A DNA stretch of 64,000 bases from Meiothermus sp. CFH 77666. Lineage in GTDB: Bacteria; Deinococcota; Deinococci; Deinococcales; Thermaceae. Below the pieces are notes generated by a model. That model had not been told where the DNA came from. It ran no database searches and saw only the letters and a program-made list of their open reading frames with translations. How positions within the stretch are numbered: position 1 is the first letter of the stretch; every line of letters starts with the position of its first letter. Below are positions 45,730 to 54,810 of the stretch, in pieces. Location: NCBI RefSeq assembly GCF_017497985.1, contig NZ_JAGDFV010000002.1, positions 98,863 through 162,862 on the forward strand, written 5' to 3'. The translations under genes and the position numbers were made by a program.

Positions 45730-46659
45730 ATGGCCCTATTTGCCGTGAACAAACCATTGGGCCGTACCTCGCACGACGTGGTAGACATGGCCCGCAAACT
45801 GCTGGGCACGCGCCGGGTAGGCCACACCGGCACCCTTGACCCATTGGCCACCGGGGTCTTGATCCTGGCCTCGGATGTTTCGACCAAACTGGTACCATTC
45901 TTGTCTGCAGAAGAAAAGGAATACCTTGCCTGGGTTTCCTTTGGGGCGACCACCGAGACCCTGGATGCAGAGGGGCCGATTGTAGAAGAAACGCCCCGGC
46001 GCCCCACCCAGCGCGAGATTGAAGCGGTTCTGCCTGCATTTTTGACCATGATGGAGCAGACGCCCCCGGCTTACTCGGCGGTGAAGGTGGGGGGGGTCAA
46101 GGCCTACGAGGCGGCGCGTAAAGGACAGACGCTAAAGCTCGAGGCCCGCCCGGTCAAGTATCACGAGGTGACCCTGCTGGCTTACGACCCGGCCCCCATC
46201 GCCTACCGCATTGCCCACTCGGCAGCGGGCTGGCAGCTATCGGAGCGGGGCCGCCAGGTGGAGTTACCCAGGCCCCTGGGCGACTACCCGACGGCGGTGA
46301 TTCGTTTGGTGGTGGGGCCCGGAACCTATGTGCGCTCTTTTGCTCGAGACCTGGGCGAACAACTGGGCAGTAAAGCCTTTTTATCGGGTCTGGTGCGAAC
46401 CAGGGTGGGCAAGATTGGCCTCGAGCAGGCCCAGGAAATCGAACACCTGGATATCAGAAAAACCCTGGATGAGCTCGAGGCCCTCTCCTGCCCCAGTGTC
46501 GAACTCTCCCATGCCGAGGCCAAGCGGGTGATGGAGGGTGTACCGCTGCCCATCCCGGCCAAGGGACTGGTGGCCCTGGTTGGCCCCAAGCGCCGCCTGG
46601 TGGCCATGGCCGAGGGGGATGGCTTCAAGCTGCGCATCAAGCGGGTGTTCAAGGAGTAG
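45730..46659 (+). CDS. truB: tRNA pseudouridine-55 synthase
   Basis: ATG 45730 is eight bases after TAGAAT, and the product has 309 residues. TruB motifs are clear: FAVNKPLGRTSHDVVDMARK, RVGHTGTLDPLATGVL (catalytic Asp), TMMEQTPPAYSAVKVGGVKAYEAAR and VVGPGTYVRSFARDLGEQLG, plus a PUA-like C-terminus. It makes pseudouridine 55 in the T-loop of tRNA. Confidence 0.96.
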   Translation: MALFAVNKPLGRTSHDVVDMARKLLGTRRVGHTGTLDPLATGVLILASDVSTKLVPFLSAEEKEYLAWVSFGATTETLDAEGPIVEETPRRPTQREIEAVLPAFLTMMEQTPPAYSAVKVGGVKAYEAARKGQTLKLEARPVKYHEVTLLAYDPAPIAYRIAHSAAGWQLSERGRQVELPRPLGDYPTAVIRLVVGPGTYVRSFARDLGEQLGSKAFLSGLVRTRVGKIGLEQAQEIEHLDIRKTLDELEALSCPSVELSHAEAKRVMEGVPLPIPAKGLVALVGPKRRLVAMAEGDGFKLRIKRVFKE

Positions 46660-46676
46660 GCAGCCGATCTTCCTAT

Positions 46677-46697
46677 ACCCTGGACACTCGACCCTCT
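46677..46697. repeat. Short heptamer tract between truB and lrp
   Basis: Three 7-base units beginning at 46677 (ACCCTGG, ACACTCG, and one more) lie between the convergent ends of the two genes. Confidence 0.45.
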
Positions 46698-46704
46698 AGA
46701 GCCT

Positions 46705-47163
46705 TCACTCCACCTCGAAGGTTTCCTTGATGATGGGCTGGGATAAGACCACCGAGGTGCGGGTGCTGCCGTAGAAGCCAAGCTGCTGGATGAGTTCTTG
46801 CAGGTGCTCCACGGATGGCGTCATGACCTTGGCCACAAAAGACGATTCGCCGGTCACAAAATAGCATTCACGCACCGCAGGGGTGGTACGGGCAAACTCG
46901 AGCATCTGCTGGTAGCGTCCCGGCGGGGTAGCCACCTCGATCAGGGCGGTGATGGTGTACCCCAGTGCGCCTGGGTTGATCCGCGCTCCATAGCCCGCAA
47001 TGATGCCGGCATCTTCCAGACGGCGCACCCGCTCGGTGACGGCAGGGGTCGAGAGCCCCACCCGTCGGCCCAGCTCCCGGTAGGAGAGCCGACCGTCCTT
47101 TTGCAATTCGTTCAGGATGGCGATGTTGGCCTTATCAAGCAGTTTGGAAGCCACTCTTGTCAT
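46705..47163 (-). CDS. Lrp/AsnC-family transcription regulator
   Basis: The 152-residue protein has the AsnC-type helix-turn-helix ([47 protein letters not shown]) and the RAM effector-binding domain ([29 protein letters not shown]). It is divergent from ald with a 101-base shared region containing TTTGT-AAAAC-ACAAA (47175-47189). Lrp-type proteins often control ald in response to alanine or leucine, so this is the probable ald regulator. Confidence 0.93.
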   Translation of the reverse strand: MTRVASKLLDKANIAILNELQKDGRLSYRELGRRVGLSTPAVTERVRRLEDAGIIAGYGARINPGALGYTITALIEVATPPGRYQQMLEFARTTPAVRECYFVTGESSFVAKVMTPSVEHLQELIQQLGFYGSTRTSVVLSQPIIKETFEVE

Positions 47164-47174
47164 TATGCCTTAAG

Positions 47175-47189
47175 TTTGTAAAACACAAA
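47175..47189. promoter_or_regulatory. Palindrome in the lrp-ald divergent promoter region
   Basis: TTTGT and ACAAA are separated by AAAAC. Its position 12 bases before the Lrp start and 76 before the ald start suits an Lrp-type operator; this is an inference. Confidence 0.5.
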
Positions 47190-47264
47190 GCCTTTTTGTC
47201 TGTAAGAAATCGCTTTTATGTGCTCCAAAAAGCCTCTATTCTTGGGGAAAAACAGGAGGTAGCT

Positions 47265-48368
47265 ATGGTGATTGGTGTACCCAAGGAGATCAAGACCCTC
47301 GAGAACCGTGTGGCCCTCACGCCAGGAGGTGTAACCAGCCTGGTACGGCGGGGCCACAAGGTACTGGTGCAGCAGAGTGCCGGGGTGGGCTCGGGGATAT
47401 CCGATGCCGAGTATCAAAAAGCCGGGGCCGAAATTGTGAGCGCTTCGGAGGCCTGGGCCGCCGATCTGGTGGTCAAGGTCAAGGAACCCATAGCCGAAGA
47501 GTATAAGTACCTGCGCAAGGGGCTCATTCTCTTCACCTATTTGCACTTAGCCGCCGATGAGCCGCTCACCAAGGCTTTGCTCGAGGGGGGAACTACCGGC
47601 ATCGCCTATGAAACGGTGCAGCTCGAGGATGGCTCCCTGCCCTTGCTGCTGCCCATGAGCGAGGTGGCCGGGCGCATGGCCCCGCAGGTGGGCGCTGCCG
47701 CCCTGGAGAAACCCCACGGGGGGCGTGGGGTGCTTTTGGGTGGGGTGCCAGGGGTGGCGCCTGCGAGTGTGGTGATTATCGGGGGAGGCATCGTGGGCAC
47801 CAACGCCGCCAAAATTGCCCTGGGTATGGGCGCTCAGGTGACCATCCTGGACGTGAGCAAAGCCCGGATGCAGTACCTGGACGATGTGTTTGGCGGGCGG
47901 GTCATTACCCTTTCTTCTACCGAGGCCAATATCGCTGCCTCCATCCGGCACGCCGACCTGTTGATTGGGGCGGTGCTGATCCCTGGGGCCAAGGCCCCCA
48001 AACTGGTCACCCGCGAGATGCTATCCACCATGAAAGAAGCCTCGGTGATAGTGGATGTGGCGGTAGATCAGGGCGGTTGTGTGGAGACCATTCACCCCAC
48101 CACCCACGCCGACCCCACCTATGTGGTGGACGGGGTGGTGCACTACGGCGTGGCCAACATGCCGGGGGCGGTGCCGCGCACCTCTACCTTTGCCCTCACC
48201 AACCAGACCCTGCCCTACCTGCTCAAACTGGCCGAGAAGGGGCTGGATGCCCTCCAAGACGACCCCGCCCTGATGCTGGGCCTCAATACCCACCAGGGTA
48301 AGCTGACCTGCCTGGGGGTAGCGCAGGCCTTCGGGCTGCCCTACACCGAGCCCAGGGCAGCTCTGTAA
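47265..48368 (+). CDS. ald: Alanine dehydrogenase
   Basis: ATG 47265 follows AGGAGG by six bases, and the product has 367 residues. Typical motifs are [48 protein letters not shown] (with active-site His), [28 protein letters not shown] (NAD-binding) and [18 protein letters not shown]. It converts alanine to pyruvate and ammonia with NAD. Confidence 0.97.
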   Translation: MVIGVPKEIKTLENRVALTPGGVTSLVRRGHKVLVQQSAGVGSGISDAEYQKAGAEIVSASEAWAADLVVKVKEPIAEEYKYLRKGLILFTYLHLAADEPLTKALLEGGTTGIAYETVQLEDGSLPLLLPMSEVAGRMAPQVGAAALEKPHGGRGVLLGGVPGVAPASVVIIGGGIVGTNAAKIALGMGAQVTILDVSKARMQYLDDVFGGRVITLSSTEANIAASIRHADLLIGAVLIPGAKAPKLVTREMLSTMKEASVIVDVAVDQGGCVETIHPTTHADPTYVVDGVVHYGVANMPGAVPRTSTFALTNQTLPYLLKLAEKGLDALQDDPALMLGLNTHQGKLTCLGVAQAFGLPYTEPRAAL

Positions 48369-48489
48369 CAGCTTTGGGGCGTGGTTTGTAAATACGCTTC
48401 AGGGTATAGGGCCCTTAATAAAACGCGCCCCTGTACCCGCCTTAACCCGGAACATCCCGGGCGCTTGCTGTACCCTGGAGGGGAAGCCT

Positions 48490-49164
48490 ATGCGCTGGCG
48501 AGGGTGGTTTCTAGTGTGGGTGCTGGCGGGCCTGGGCCCGCCCGCCCTGGCGCAGGGTGTGCCCTGGCTGCCCGGTGAACGCCTGGTTTACAACGTAACC
48601 TGGCAGGGGCTCGGGGTGGGGCGGCTCTATCTCAGCGCCGATCCCATCGAGGGGGGCTGGCGCTTTCGCCTGAAACTCGAGACCACCGGGCTCGCGCAGG
48701 CGGTAGGCTATGGCCTCGAGTCGGAGAGCCAGGTCGGTTACGACCTTTTTACAGACCGCTTCTGGCAAATCCTGACCGAGCCCCTCAAGGGCACCACCCG
48801 GCTCTATTTCGAGCGCCAGGAGAACAACGGCTCCCGGGCCAGGGTGGTCTATCCTGACGGTAAGCAGTCAGGCTGGAGTAGCGCCAGCGACGAGGTGATG
48901 GATCAGGTCTCGCTCATTTACTACCTGCGGGTTCGTCCCGAAACCCGCCTGATTCGTGCGGTGGACTACCCCAAACTGACCGAGGGCCGACTGGAGGTTT
49001 TGCCCGGCAGCAATGGCCTGCTGGGCTACCGCTTTGCCCGCGAAGACCTGCTGGTAGAGGTCTGGTATCGCCAGGATGCCCGCCGTACCCCGGTTCGCAT
49101 CATCTTTGGACGCGACTTTGGCCGACTGGAGGCTACCCTGGTCGAAAATTCCAATGGGCGCTAG
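48490..49164 (+). CDS. Exported DUF3108-family protein
   Basis: ATG 48490 follows GGAGGGG. The 224-residue product has a signal peptide (about 1-21, cut at ALA-QG) and the DUF3108 pattern: LPGERLVYNVTWQGLGVGRLYLSA...FRLKLETTGLAQAVGYGLESESQVGYD, then DQVSLIYYLRVRPE and RIIFGRDFGRLEATL. The function of the family is unknown, and members are periplasmic. It precedes the asp23-fakA pair by about 150 bases. Confidence 0.83.
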   Translation: MRWRGWFLVWVLAGLGPPALAQGVPWLPGERLVYNVTWQGLGVGRLYLSADPIEGGWRFRLKLETTGLAQAVGYGLESESQVGYDLFTDRFWQILTEPLKGTTRLYFERQENNGSRARVVYPDGKQSGWSSASDEVMDQVSLIYYLRVRPETRLIRAVDYPKLTEGRLEVLPGSNGLLGYRFAREDLLVEVWYRQDARRTPVRIIFGRDFGRLEATLVENSNGR

Positions 49165-49314
49165 GCCCACAAAAGGCTCTCATCTGAGCTTTGTGAAAGC
49201 TTGGAAACTGGGTTGGGGTGCGTTATAGTTGCGCCATAGGTATCCAAGCAACCCCAGCGCAACGACGATGAGTCCAGGGCGATGTGTGGGGTTGAACCAA
49301 TCTGGAGGCTTATC

Positions 49315-49656
49315 TTGAAAGGGAACATAACCGTAACCGAGAGTGCGCTGGCGGCCATCCTGGGTCTGGCCGCGCACGAAGTACCGGGGGTGATTGGGAT
49401 GAGCCCTGCCGGTATCCGCGAATCCATCAGCCGTATCCTGGGCCGGAGCGAGGCCAGCGAAGGGGTGGTGGTTAAGCCCGACCCGAATGCTCCCGGCAAA
49501 TACCAGGCCGACCTGTATGTGGTGGTGGCTTTTGGTGCGCGCATCCCCACGGTGGTGGATAGCATTGGGGAGCGGGTGAACTGGGCTGCCAAAAGCCTGG
49601 CGGGAGTCGAGCTTTCTACCGTGCGGATTCACGTGGTGGGGGTGAGCCGTGGCTGA
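49315..49656 (+). CDS. Asp23/Gls24-family protein
   Basis: The start is set to TTG 49315 because GGAGG stands at 49304-49308, six bases before it; an ATG 33 bases upstream has no such site. The 113-residue product has the Asp23 fold (GNITVTESALAAILGLAAHEVPGVIGMSPAGI, LYVVVAFGARIPTVVDSIGERV, VRIHVVGVS). In Firmicutes such genes (yloU) are located beside the fatty-acid kinase gene fakA, as here. The end overlaps fakA by eight bases. Confidence 0.9.
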   Translation: MKGNITVTESALAAILGLAAHEVPGVIGMSPAGIRESISRILGRSEASEGVVVKPDPNAPGKYQADLYVVVAFGARIPTVVDSIGERVNWAAKSLAGVELSTVRIHVVGVSRG

Positions 49657-51247
49657 GGCTCTTTCGCCTGCTGAACTTGCCAGGGCCTTCCGCTATGCGA
49701 CCGATTGGTTTGCGGTCTATGTCGAGGAGACCAACGCCCTGAACGTGTACCCGGTGCCGGATGGCGATACCGGCACCAACATGCACCTTACGCTGCAATC
49801 GGTTCGGCGGGAGCTGGATCTGGCCGACACCAGCAAGATGAGCGATGTGGCGCGGGCCATCAGCTATGGCTCGCTGCTGGGTGCGCGGGGAAACTCGGGG
49901 GTGATTACCTCGCAAATCCTCAAGGGTTTTGCCGAGACCATCAAAGAAGCCAGTGCGGTTTCGCCCGAGCTGCTGGCCAGGGCCCTCGAGGAGGGCTCCC
50001 GCATGGGCTACAAGGCGGTGATGAAGCCCGTAGAGGGCACCATCCTGACGGTCTCGCGGGGGGTGGCCGAGGGGGCCCGCCAGGCAGTGGAGGAAGGCGC
50101 TACGAGCCTCGAGGCGGTTCTCCAGGGGGCTTTGCAGCGTGGCCGCGAGGCCTCCGACCGCACCCCCGAGCTGCTGCCGGTGCTCAAGCAGGCCGGGGTG
50201 GTGGATGCAGGCGGTGTGGGTTTGTTGCGGTTTGTGGAGGGCCTCGAGGGCTACCTCAAGGGCCTGCCCTTGCCCGAACCGCCCAAAATCGAGAGGTATG
50301 CTCAGACCGCCTTCGAGGAGGAGGCGTTCGGCTACTGCACCGAGTTTCTAATGGAAGGGGTGGCCGAGCCGGTGGAGAAAATCCGCGAGGCGGTCTCGTC
50401 CTTTGGCGACTCCTTGCTGGTGGTCGGGGCCGAGGGCTACGTCAAGGGCCACATCCACACCAACGACCCCGACGGCCTGCTGGCCAGCGTGGCCCGCTAC
50501 GGCAAGATGGTGCGTACCAAGGTCGAGGACATGTCGCAGCAGCACACCGAGATCCTCTCCATGGCCGGGGCCGCCGACGAGCCCCCCCCGCCTACGGGCC
50601 TGGTGGTGGTGGCCAACGGCTGGGGGCTGGTCAAGGCTTTCCGGGGCTTCGGGGCCCGCGTCGTGGCGGGCGGCCAGACCGCCAACCCCAGCGTGCAGGA
50701 CATCCTGGACGCCATCAAGAGCCTCCCCAACCCCGAGGTGATTGTGCTGCCCAACAACGGCAACGTGATTATGTCGGCCCAGCAGGCGGCAGGCCTGGCC
50801 GAGGGCAAGACCGTACACGTGATCCCGACCCGTACCATGGGCCAGGGACTGGCCGCCAGCGTGCTCTATCAGGCCGAGCTGCCCTCGAGCGAACTCCTGC
50901 CCGAGATGGAAGAAGCCTCCAGGAGGGCGGTCACCCTGGAGGTCACCCGGGCCAGCCGCAGCGTGGAGATTGGCGGGGTGAGCGTGACCGAGGGCCAGCC
51001 CATCGGCCTGCGCGACGACAAACTGGCCCTGGCCGCCAACACCCCCGAGGAGGCCCTGTTCAACATGATTCAACTGGCCTCCCAGGAAGGCGACTACGAA
51101 ATACTGACCATTTTCCATGGCCCCACGGTTACAAAAGACACCCTCGACACCCTGGCGGCCCGGATTGCCCAGGCCATGCCCGACCTCAGCCTTGAGATTC
51201 ACCCCGGCGGCCCAGACCTCTACGATTACCTTGCTGTGCTGGAATAA
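49649..51247 (+). CDS. fakA: Fatty-acid kinase FakA-type DAK2/DegV-linked protein
   Basis: GTG 49649 lies inside the previous gene. The 532-residue product has the Dak2 ATP-binding domain with YPVPDGDTGTNMHLTL, GARGNSGVITSQILKGFAE and VVDAGGVGLLRFVEG, a middle domain with CTEFLMEG..EPVEKIREAV and VKGHIHTNDPDGLLA, and a C-terminal part with VIVLPNNGNVIMSAQQAAGLA. FakA phosphorylates fatty acids held by a FakB (DegV) protein. FakB is not encoded in this window. Confidence 0.93.
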   Translation: MAEALSPAELARAFRYATDWFAVYVEETNALNVYPVPDGDTGTNMHLTLQSVRRELDLADTSKMSDVARAISYGSLLGARGNSGVITSQILKGFAETIKEASAVSPELLARALEEGSRMGYKAVMKPVEGTILTVSRGVAEGARQAVEEGATSLEAVLQGALQRGREASDRTPELLPVLKQAGVVDAGGVGLLRFVEGLEGYLKGLPLPEPPKIERYAQTAFEEEAFGYCTEFLMEGVAEPVEKIREAVSSFGDSLLVVGAEGYVKGHIHTNDPDGLLASVARYGKMVRTKVEDMSQQHTEILSMAGAADEPPPPTGLVVVANGWGLVKAFRGFGARVVAGGQTANPSVQDILDAIKSLPNPEVIVLPNNGNVIMSAQQAAGLAEGKTVHVIPTRTMGQGLAASVLYQAELPSSELLPEMEEASRRAVTLEVTRASRSVEIGGVSVTEGQPIGLRDDKLALAANTPEEALFNMIQLASQEGDYEILTIFHGPTVTKDTLDTLAARIAQAMPDLSLEIHPGGPDLYDYLAVLE

Positions 51248-51615
51248 CTCGAGCCTCGTAACCTGAACCCGGTCGATTGTTCAAATCCGGCAGCGTGTTT
51301 CGCCCCGGCGTTACTTTTGTGCGCCGCGGGCGTAATGCAATTTTCTGCTTATTTCCCGAATAAAGCCCGTTCTGGGCGGAATAAATTCGGTATACCGCTT
51401 CACAAAATATGTCAGGGAGCCGTCATGGCCGAGATGAGAAATCTCAAGAAACCCTTTAGGTTGGACTCATAAAGTGAAACTGCGAGAAAATCCCGTCTGG
51501 CAAGCAAAAGCGAAAAAAAGTTGGTCTGATGCCAATCCAACCCCCCAAATAAATGAGAGGCGTGACGCCGATTTCTAAGGGAACCTGAGAACTGCCCCCC
51601 TACCCTCGAGGAGGT
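51248..51615 (+). other. Structured 5' leader of the 3D-domain gene
   Basis: These 368 bases show several potential hairpins: CCGAAT..GCCC/GGGC..ATTCGG (51356-51390), GAGAT/ATCTC (51431-51445) and GGTTGGA/TCCAACC (51459-51465, 51536-51542). It resembles a regulated mRNA leader, but I could not match it to a known riboswitch class. No gene is seen. Confidence 0.5.
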
Positions 51616-52053
51616 ATGGAACGATTATTCCGCCTCCGCATTCCGAGTCTGATCCTGCTATTGGCAGTGTTGGGATTGGGCTGGGCCCAGGCCCCCCGGG
51701 TGATGACCCTCAAGGCCACGGCCTACACCTCCTCGGTGCGGGAGACCGACAGCACCCCCTTCATCACCGCTACCGGGGCCCGCACCCGCATCGGCATCAT
51801 TGCGGTGAGCCGGGACATGCTCCGAGAGCTGCCCTACGGCTCTAAGGTGATGCTCGAGGATCTGGGCACCCCGGCAGGGGTGGGCAAGGGGCGCTTCAAC
51901 TACCTCTTCAAAGGTCGGGTTTTTGTCGTAGAGGACACCATGCACCCCCGTAAGCGAGAGCGGCTGGACGTGTGGTTGCCGGATCGCAGCACCGCCATCC
52001 GCTTTGGGGTGCGCAACGTCCGGGTGACGGTGATCCAGCGAGGCCGGGGGTAG
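51616..52053 (+). CDS. Exported 3D-domain (RlpA-like double-psi barrel) protein
   Basis: ATG 51616 follows GAGGAGG. The 145-residue product has a signal peptide (about 1-26) and a 3D domain: ATAYTSSVRETDSTPFITATGARTR, AVSRDMLRELPYGSKV, FVVEDTMHPRKRERLDVWLPDRSTAIRFGVRNVRVTV. The three conserved aspartates (in TDS, VED and LDVW) are present. Such domains are found in lytic transglycosylase-type peptidoglycan enzymes. Confidence 0.88.
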   Translation: MERLFRLRIPSLILLLAVLGLGWAQAPRVMTLKATAYTSSVRETDSTPFITATGARTRIGIIAVSRDMLRELPYGSKVMLEDLGTPAGVGKGRFNYLFKGRVFVVEDTMHPRKRERLDVWLPDRSTAIRFGVRNVRVTVIQRGRG

Positions 52054-52064
52054 AGTAGTCTGGT

Positions 52065-52092
52065 GTCAAGGGGCCAGAGCCCAGGGCCAAGA
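52065..52092 (+). repeat. Heptamer tract after the 3D-domain gene
   Basis: Four 7-base units (GTCAAGG, GGCCAGA, and two of the GCCMAGR type) begin 12 bases past the stop codon. Confidence 0.6.
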
Positions 52093-52224
52093 ATCACTGG
52101 GCTCGTGACTCTAGCGGCTCCTATGCGATGTGTGGGGTCGCAGTTTATTAGGGTACAACGCGCAAAAAGTGAAGTCCGCTCGAGTGGCTGTTAGGATTTC
52201 ACGAATGCAGCATGGTGCAGTGTA

Positions 52225-52252
52225 GGCCCTTGACCCTTAACCCTTGACCCTA
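52225..52252 (+). repeat. Heptamer tract that ends in the start codon of the ABC permease gene
   Basis: Four units of the NRCCCTT type (GGCCCTT, GACCCTT, and so on) run up to and include the A of the ATG at 52252. There is no Shine-Dalgarno sequence between the tract and the start. Confidence 0.75.
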
Positions 52253-53379
52253 TGCGCTTTGTCTGGTTTCTTGCCCTGCGCCAACTCCGCTACCGCCGCA
52301 CCCAGAGCCTCATCACACTCCTGGGGGTGGCGGTGGGGATTATGGTGCTCACCACCGCCCTTTCTCTGACCAACGGCTTTATCAAGGGGCTGGTCGAGGC
52401 CACCCTCAAGGCGGTGCCTCACCTCTACTTGCAGAGCCTGAACCCCGAGAATAGCCCCGCTCCGTCGGCCAACCCGGAGGTCATCGGGCAAGCACCGGTC
52501 TTGCTAACCAAAGCCCTGCTGACCCGCCGGGCCGAGGCAGGCCGCACGGCCGGGGCCGACTTCGCCACCCTGATTGGGCTGGGGGAGGGCGGGCAGGCCG
52601 TCTACCCCGACCTCGACCTGTCCCGGCTCAAAGACGGCGGCATCGTTCTGGGCAGTGCGCTGGCCCGCAGCCTGGGCGCCTATCCGGGCGACAGGCTGTT
52701 TCTGGTCTCGATCAACCAGAAGCGAATTCAGCTCGAGGTGGTGAGCACCTTCCAGACCGGCAACTATCTGCTCGACGCCGGGTTTGCCTTCACCACCCTG
52801 GCCGATACCCGCGAACTCATGGAGCAGCCCAACGCGCTTTCGGGCTATCAGCTTCGCCTGCGCAACCCCGACAAAGCCCCCGAGGTGGGCCTGGCCCTGG
52901 CGGGGCGGGCCTACTTCCCCCAGACCTGGCAGTCCAGCAACCGCACCCTTATAGAGCAACTGGCCCTGCAAAAGCGGGTGATCGGGATTGTGGTCTTTTT
53001 GATTGTGGTGGTGGCGGCGCTGGGCATGGCCAGCGTGCTGGTGCTCACGGTGATCGAAAAAACCCCCGACATCGCCCTGTTGCGGGTGATGGGGGCGCGG
53101 GGAACCCAGGTGGCCGGGGTGTTTGCCCTGCAGGGCCTTATTCTGGGCGCGCTGGGCATTCTGATGGGCAACCTGCTGGGCTGGGGCCTGTCCAGCTATT
53201 TCCAGTGGCGCCCGGTGGAAATCCCCGGCGAGCTGTACTTCCTGACCCGCCTGCCGGTGGACATCAAGCCCTCCGACTTTGTGTGGGTCTCAGGCTTTAG
53301 CCTGCTGGTGGTGATGCTGGCCTCGCTCCTGCCCCTCTGGCGGGCTTTGCGGATTAAGCCGGGGGAGGTGTTGCGCTAA
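52252..53379 (+). CDS. ABC transporter permease of the LolC/MacB (FtsX-like) type
   Basis: The 375-residue protein has a first membrane helix (LRYRRTQSLITLLGVAVGIMVLTTALSL), a large extracytoplasmic domain (about 40-255) and three C-terminal helices of the FtsX/MacB fold (RVIGIVVFLIVVVAALGMASVLVLTVIEKTPDIALLRVMGARGTQVAGVFALQGLILG). The end LWRALRIKPGEVLR is typical of permeases that work with a MacB/LolD ATPase, which is not present here. Its stop TAA is the first triplet of a 124-bp element. Confidence 0.9.
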   Translation: MRFVWFLALRQLRYRRTQSLITLLGVAVGIMVLTTALSLTNGFIKGLVEATLKAVPHLYLQSLNPENSPAPSANPEVIGQAPVLLTKALLTRRAEAGRTAGADFATLIGLGEGGQAVYPDLDLSRLKDGGIVLGSALARSLGAYPGDRLFLVSINQKRIQLEVVSTFQTGNYLLDAGFAFTTLADTRELMEQPNALSGYQLRLRNPDKAPEVGLALAGRAYFPQTWQSSNRTLIEQLALQKRVIGIVVFLIVVVAALGMASVLVLTVIEKTPDIALLRVMGARGTQVAGVFALQGLILGALGILMGNLLGWGLSSYFQWRPVEIPGELYFLTRLPVDIKPSDFVWVSGFSLLVVMLASLLPLWRALRIKPGEVLR

Positions 53380-53500
53380 GTGCCTCCCGCCTATGTTTTG
53401 GATAATGGCACGATCGAAAATCATTCGGGTATTGCGCCCGGAGCATGATTTTCTAGCGCAGCCTGGATTCATCTCAAAACCTTATACGGGCGCAACTTAA
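53377..53500. repeat. 124-bp stop-codon-bearing repeat (copy 3)
   Basis: The left TAA is the stop of the ABC permease gene and the right TTA (53497-53499, TAA on the minus strand) is the stop of purA. The central GAAAATCAT/ATGATTTTC hairpin (53416-53424, 53445-53453) is intact. It sits exactly between two convergent genes. Confidence 0.88.
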
Positions 53501-54699
53501 ACCCAGCTCACCGCCCCGAAGGTGTCCTCGCGCCGGGGGCTGGTGGAGAACATCACCACCGGGGTCTGGGTGTAGTCTTCAATCAGGTCGATGAAGCGCT
53601 TGACGCTGGCGGGCAGCTGCTCGCGGCTCCCAATGCCCGAGAGGTCGCCCCAGCCGGGGATTTCTTCATACCTCACACTGCCATCCGCAAGGTGCTCGAC
53701 GCCCACCTTCACGGTGGGGAAGCCCGAGAGCACGTCCAGCTTGGTGATCACCAGCCCGTCGAAGCCGTTGACCTCGCAGGCGTACTTGAGCAGCACCAGG
53801 TCGAGCCAGCCGGTGCGCCTTGCCCGCCCGGTGGTCACCCCAAACTCGCCCCCTTTCTGCCTTAAGAACTCGTCTTCTTCGCCGTGGAGCTCGGTGGGGA
53901 AGGGGCCGTTGCCCACCCGGGTCGCGTAGGCTTTGGCTACCCCATAGACCTTGTTGATGGCCTTGTGGTTCACCCCGGTGCCCACGATGATGCCCCCCAC
54001 GGTGGGGTGCGAGCTGGTCACGTAGGGATAGTCGCCGTAGTTGAGGTCGAGTAAAGTGGCCTGGGCCCCCTCGAAGAGCACCTTTTTGCCGTGCTGAATG
54101 GCTTCGCGCAGCAGGCGCCCGGTGTCGGCGATGTGGGGGGCCAGAATCTCGCGCATCTGGCCGAGGTCGGCCAGGGCTTTGGCGGGGGTGTCCCAGCCCG
54201 CCTCTTTGGTCGAGTTGGGTTTTTCGGTGAGCAGGGTCTCGACCCGTTCTTTCAGCACGGTTTCGTGGAGCAAATCCCCCGCCCGGATGCCCACCCGGCG
54301 CGCTCGGTCGGAGTAGGCCGGCCCGATGCCCCGTTTGGTGGTGCCCACGAAATTGTTGCGGGCCTCCACGTGCTTGTGGTGGGGGAGTACCAGATGGGCC
54401 TTGTCCGAGACCAGTACTTTGGGCTCTAAGCCCTGGGCGCGGATATTTTGCATCTCCTCGGCGAAGCGGAAGGCGTCTATGACCATGCCGTCGCCCAGGA
54501 TGTTGGTGGCCTGGGGGTGGATGACCCCGGTGGGAAGGAGGTTCAGCTTGAAGGTTTTGCCCTGGGCCACCACGGTATGGCCGGCGTTGGCCCCCCCCTG
54601 GTAGCGCACCACAAAGTCGGCATTCTCTGCGAGGGCATCGGTCACCTTGCCCTTTCCTTCGTCGCCCCACTGGGCTCCAATGATGGCAATTCCTGGCAC
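53497..54699 (-). CDS. purA: Adenylosuccinate synthetase
   Basis: The start GTG 54699 lies seven bases after a TAGGCT box; an ORF extension of 14 codons runs over a heptamer tract and is unlikely. The 400-residue product has GAQWGDEGKGKVTDALAENADFVVRYQGGANAGHT (P-loop and catalytic Asp/His), LPTGVIHP, TKRGIGPAYSDRARRVGIR, FEGAQATLLDLNYGDYPYVTSSHP and TGRARRTGWLD. It makes adenylosuccinate from IMP, GTP and aspartate. Its stop codon is supplied by the repeat at 53377-53500. Confidence 0.97.
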   Translation of the reverse strand: MPGIAIIGAQWGDEGKGKVTDALAENADFVVRYQGGANAGHTVVAQGKTFKLNLLPTGVIHPQATNILGDGMVIDAFRFAEEMQNIRAQGLEPKVLVSDKAHLVLPHHKHVEARNNFVGTTKRGIGPAYSDRARRVGIRAGDLLHETVLKERVETLLTEKPNSTKEAGWDTPAKALADLGQMREILAPHIADTGRLLREAIQHGKKVLFEGAQATLLDLNYGDYPYVTSSHPTVGGIIVGTGVNHKAINKVYGVAKAYATRVGNGPFPTELHGEEDEFLRQKGGEFGVTTGRARRTGWLDLVLLKYACEVNGFDGLVITKLDVLSGFPTVKVGVEHLADGSVRYEEIPGWGDLSGIGSREQLPASVKRFIDLIEDYTQTPVVMFSTSPRREDTFGAVSWV

Positions 54700-54707
54700 G
54701 AGATATA

Positions 54708-54742
54708 GCCTAAAGCCAAAGGCCGAAAGCGCAAAGCCCAAC
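54708..54742 (-). repeat. Heptamer tract upstream of purA
   Basis: Five units (GCCTAAA, GCCAAAG, and three more of the GCSNAAA type) lie just before the purA -10 box. Unit lengths are exactly seven, with no gaps. Confidence 0.75.
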
Positions 54743-54753
54743 TCCAGGGTGCG

Positions 54754-54787
54754 TAAAAAAATACGCCCCAGGAGGCAGGCTCCTGGG
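54754..54787 (-). terminator. Terminator for the secreted-protein gene
   Basis: On the minus strand CCCAGGAG and CTCCTGGG form an 8-bp stem with a five-base loop, followed by GGCGTATTTTTTT. It separates the gene at 54811-55599 from purA. Confidence 0.8.
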
Positions 54788-54810
54788 ACATGGGTGGGCT
54801 CGAGCTTGGC

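Noticed and set aside
49705..51195. 496-codon open frame overlapping fakA on the same strand
   Set aside because: Its composition (Gly, Arg, Pro, Gln) is that of a shifted frame of a GC-rich gene, and fakA motifs lie in the other frame.
51248..51615. c-di-AMP (ydaO-type) riboswitch upstream of the 3D-domain gene
   Set aside because: The gene type suggested it, but I could not find the conserved core segments of this class in the leader.
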